From Pseudoalteromonas denitrificans DSM 6059 (lineage in GTDB: Bacteria; Pseudomonadota; Gammaproteobacteria; Enterobacterales; Alteromonadaceae): a stretch of 57,999 bases of DNA. Made by a program: the position numbers and the translations under genes. Where the stretch lies: positions 1 to 57,999 of the forward strand of contig NZ_FOLO01000034.1 in NCBI RefSeq assembly GCF_900112265.1, written 5' to 3'. The notes under the pieces were generated by a model. The model was not told where the DNA came from, did not search any database, and saw only the letters and a program-made list of their open reading frames with translations. Below, one piece after another: positions 56,546 to 57,999 of this stretch; positions within the stretch are counted from its first letter, which is position 1, and every line of letters begins with the position of its first letter.

Positions 56546-56600
56546 AAAATATAACGCCTAAATAGCAGACTGAGTAATGGTTGGCTAACGTTGTGTTGCG
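56546..56600 (-). repeat. Cassette junction and probable short attC, copy B
   Basis: It contains the same 15-mer as 53976-53990. Read on the minus strand, AACG-TTAGC at the far side can pair with GCTAT and CGTTATA at the near side, giving an attC-like outer and inner stem over about 45 bases. It belongs to a cassette further right that has been disrupted by the IS110 remnant. Confidence 0.5.
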
Positions 56601-56719
56601 AAGCAAAATGTAGTCAACTGTTACGTGTCCTAGTTTATTTTCTTGAAAATCATTGAGCCCCCTCCAAGTATCGTGTCTTTGCGTCATACTTTAGTGACCA
56701 AACAAAAGGAGTAAACTCG

Positions 56720-57034
56720 ATGAACTTTTATAATAGCTCACATTCATATTACTGTGGAATAGATTTACATGCACGCCTTTTATATGTCTGTATCATTGAT
56801 TTACAAGGTTAAATTATTATTCATAGCAAAATTAAAGCTGATAAGTCCCAACTTCTTTCATTACTTTAACCTTATATTGGTAATATCGTTGTTGGTGTAG
56901 AGTGCATGCATTTCTGGTATTGGGTATCTGATTGGGGTGAACAACAAAGTATCGATTTTGTTTTAGGCCATGCCTTATACATGAAAGCGATTTATAGTGG
57001 GAAAGCTAAAAATGATAAAATTGATTCTGTTAAA
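56720..57034 (+). pseudogene. IS110-family transposase remnant
   Basis: From an ATG with AAGGAG upstream, the plus strand reads SYYCGIDLHARLLYVCIIDLQG, a stop, then VVGVECMHFWYWVSDWGEQQ and LGHALYMKAIYSGKAKNDKIDS. These are IS110 DEDD-transposase blocks (CGIDLH catalytic Asp, GKAKNDKIDS). Two in-frame stops and an abrupt end near 57030 show it is dead; the C-terminal half is missing. Confidence 0.82.
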
Positions 57035-57411
57035 AAAAGATTATTTTTTAATTACATTAATGGTAATTAAAATACCAAAAGCTGTAAGCTAATTCGCCTA
57101 TTTTTTATTTATTTGATTGACTCCTTATTGTTGTGCACTAATACAATTGAAAAAGCCACTTACACCTTGCCTGAGTCGTTCTTTACAAAGAAAATAGTTG
57201 TGTACAAAGCACCTATGACTTAAATAGTGCCTGTTGAGGTTAATCAATAGATGCCACGATTCTGGCTTCATTCTAAATCCATTTAACAGTAGCTCCCCTG
57301 TTTTATAAAAAACTTAAAGTTGTTAAAAAACAACAATATATATTGGAGTTTAATAAGAGAGCCTCTATATGTGTATGCTGTAAACTATGCTTAAAAACCA
57401 CATGACAGTCG
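57035..57411. other. Region without a supported gene
   Basis: About 375 AT-rich bases between the IS110 remnant and repeat copy 2. No frame is open for more than a few dozen codons and I see no family match. Probably decayed IS or cassette sequence. Confidence 0.4.
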
Positions 57412-57516
57412 CTTAATTTATATAACAATAAAGGTTTTTTAATTGATTTAAAAATTGACTGCTGATGCAATCAAATAAAACCGTATTACCTATTAATTGT
57501 GGTCCGGCTCATATAT
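57412..57516 (-). repeat. 106-bp repeat, copy 2 (after the zinc-ribbon gene)
   Basis: Homologous to 55511-55616. The hairpin at 57455-57474 has one arm base changed so that the pairing on the minus strand becomes G-U. The GTGTTACC boundary that follows copy 1 is absent here, consistent with a later rearrangement. Confidence 0.65.
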
Positions 57517-57526
57517 ATCAGGTTAA

Positions 57527-57895
57527 TTATTCACCACCGCCTCCACACCCCCCATCACCTCCGCCGTCTCCGCCACTAGATGATTTTATAGATAATAATT
57601 TTATTAAAGTTGGTAAGACAAGTAAGAACCCTATAAATAAACAGAACATATCACCTTGGTCAAAGTAGCCTGTATTTATATTTTTATACCCTAGAGAAAA
57701 AATAAAAACACCTAAAGGGAAAAGAAGTAAGTCCATAACCGTGAAACTTGATGCTTCGTCCGAATTTACACTCTTTTTAAAATTGAACTTTGTTTTAGAC
57801 TTATGTTTATTATAAGCTTTTTTACAATTAGGACATTCCCATGACGGATTAGTATGTACACTGGTCCTTTTAAAATTGCAGGAAGGGCAAACCAT
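57527..57895 (-). CDS. Zinc-ribbon membrane protein with Gly-rich tail (cassette gene)
   Basis: 122 residues. N-terminal zinc ribbon C3-x2-C6 (CPSC) and CPNC, basic linker, two hydrophobic helices (about 53-69 and 83-102) and a tail of alternating Gly and Asp ending GGDGGCGGGGE. The architecture suggests a small inner-membrane protein; Gly-rich tails of this sort often follow two-TM proteins of unknown function. A GTTAGGT core (plus 57903-57909) is only 8 bases before the ATG, the classic layout of an integron cassette. Confidence 0.78.
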   Translation of the reverse strand: MVCPSCNFKRTSVHTNPSWECPNCKKAYNKHKSKTKFNFKKSVNSDEASSFTVMDLLLFPLGVFIFSLGYKNINTGYFDQGDMFCLFIGFLLVLPTLIKLLSIKSSSGGDGGGDGGCGGGGE

Positions 57896-57902
57896 ATTGT
57901 TA

Positions 57903-57909
57903 ACCTAAC
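57903..57909 (-). repeat. attC core GTTAGGT before the zinc-ribbon gene
   Basis: It matches the integron core GTTRRRY exactly on the minus strand and sits at the expected place immediately ahead of a cassette start codon. A GCTTTGG/CCAAAGC stem-loop lies further out at 57978-57997; the window ends before the full attC can be judged. Confidence 0.45.
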
Positions 57910-57999
57910 AGCTTGTATGGATAATACAGCCATCTTAATTATTAATTATTACCGAGTTCGGGTAAAGTGAGACCCAAGCTTTGGCTGCAACCAAAGCCT

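Overview
The window is AT-rich chromosomal DNA that looks like a marine gammaproteobacterium of the Alteromonadales type (Pseudoalteromonas/Colwellia-like). The signs are the protein families present (three TonB-dependent receptors, yjjG/yjjX, an AGCS symporter, many hybrid kinases) and a Vibrio-type integron attC site near the right end. This placement is an inference from family resemblance only.

Layout. 1-340: end of an IS5-family element that has cut off the 5' part of a hybrid kinase gene. 341-5147: a signalling block with the truncated hybrid kinase, an HD-GYP regulator, a CheY-like regulator and a CHASE/PAS kinase split by a frameshift. 5554-5940: a small cupin. 6213-18332: one tightly packed glycogen operon on the minus strand (CBM48 protein, malQ, glgB, glgX, glgP, glgC, glgA). 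18902-22608: yjjG, yjjX, then nrdG-nrdD for anaerobic deoxynucleotide synthesis. 22699-30065: a TonB receptor, a secreted alpha/beta hydrolase, a double-receiver kinase with a periplasmic binding protein, and a thioredoxin-like protein. 30047-37120: a TonB receptor operon with an unusual BNR-fold protein, an AGCS symporter, and a PepSY/DUF2271/DUF4198 trio. 37401-40146: a REC-PAS kinase and a frameshifted response regulator. 40238-47433: a haem-type TonB receptor divergent from a TolQ/DUF2149/CobN-like operon, with a Fur-box-like site between them. 47652-49856: two tandem TPR-protein paralogues. 49972-52099: a LysR regulator and a flavin monooxygenase. 52435-57999: what appears to be the distal end of an integron cassette array, with every cassette gene on the minus strand, invaded by IS91 and IS110 remnants.

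How the parts work together. The glycogen operon supplies synthesis (GlgC, GlgA, GlgB) and breakdown (GlgP, GlgX, MalQ) from one transcript. The 40-47 kb locus matches the organisation of the Bacteroidetes Hmu system, in which a CobN-like protein (HmuS) removes iron from haem, energised by TolQ- and DUF2149-type partners; finding it beside a haem-type receptor in a gammaproteobacterium is the most interesting functional module here. Next come the integron end, whose last cassette encodes a HEPN-like protein (possible defence function), and the TonB receptor/Cys-rich BNR protein/thioredoxin operon.

Several signalling genes are damaged: one by an IS, one apparently by loss of one copy of an 8-bp tandem repeat, one by a one-base slip. 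Either signalling is decaying in this lineage or part of it is assembly error.
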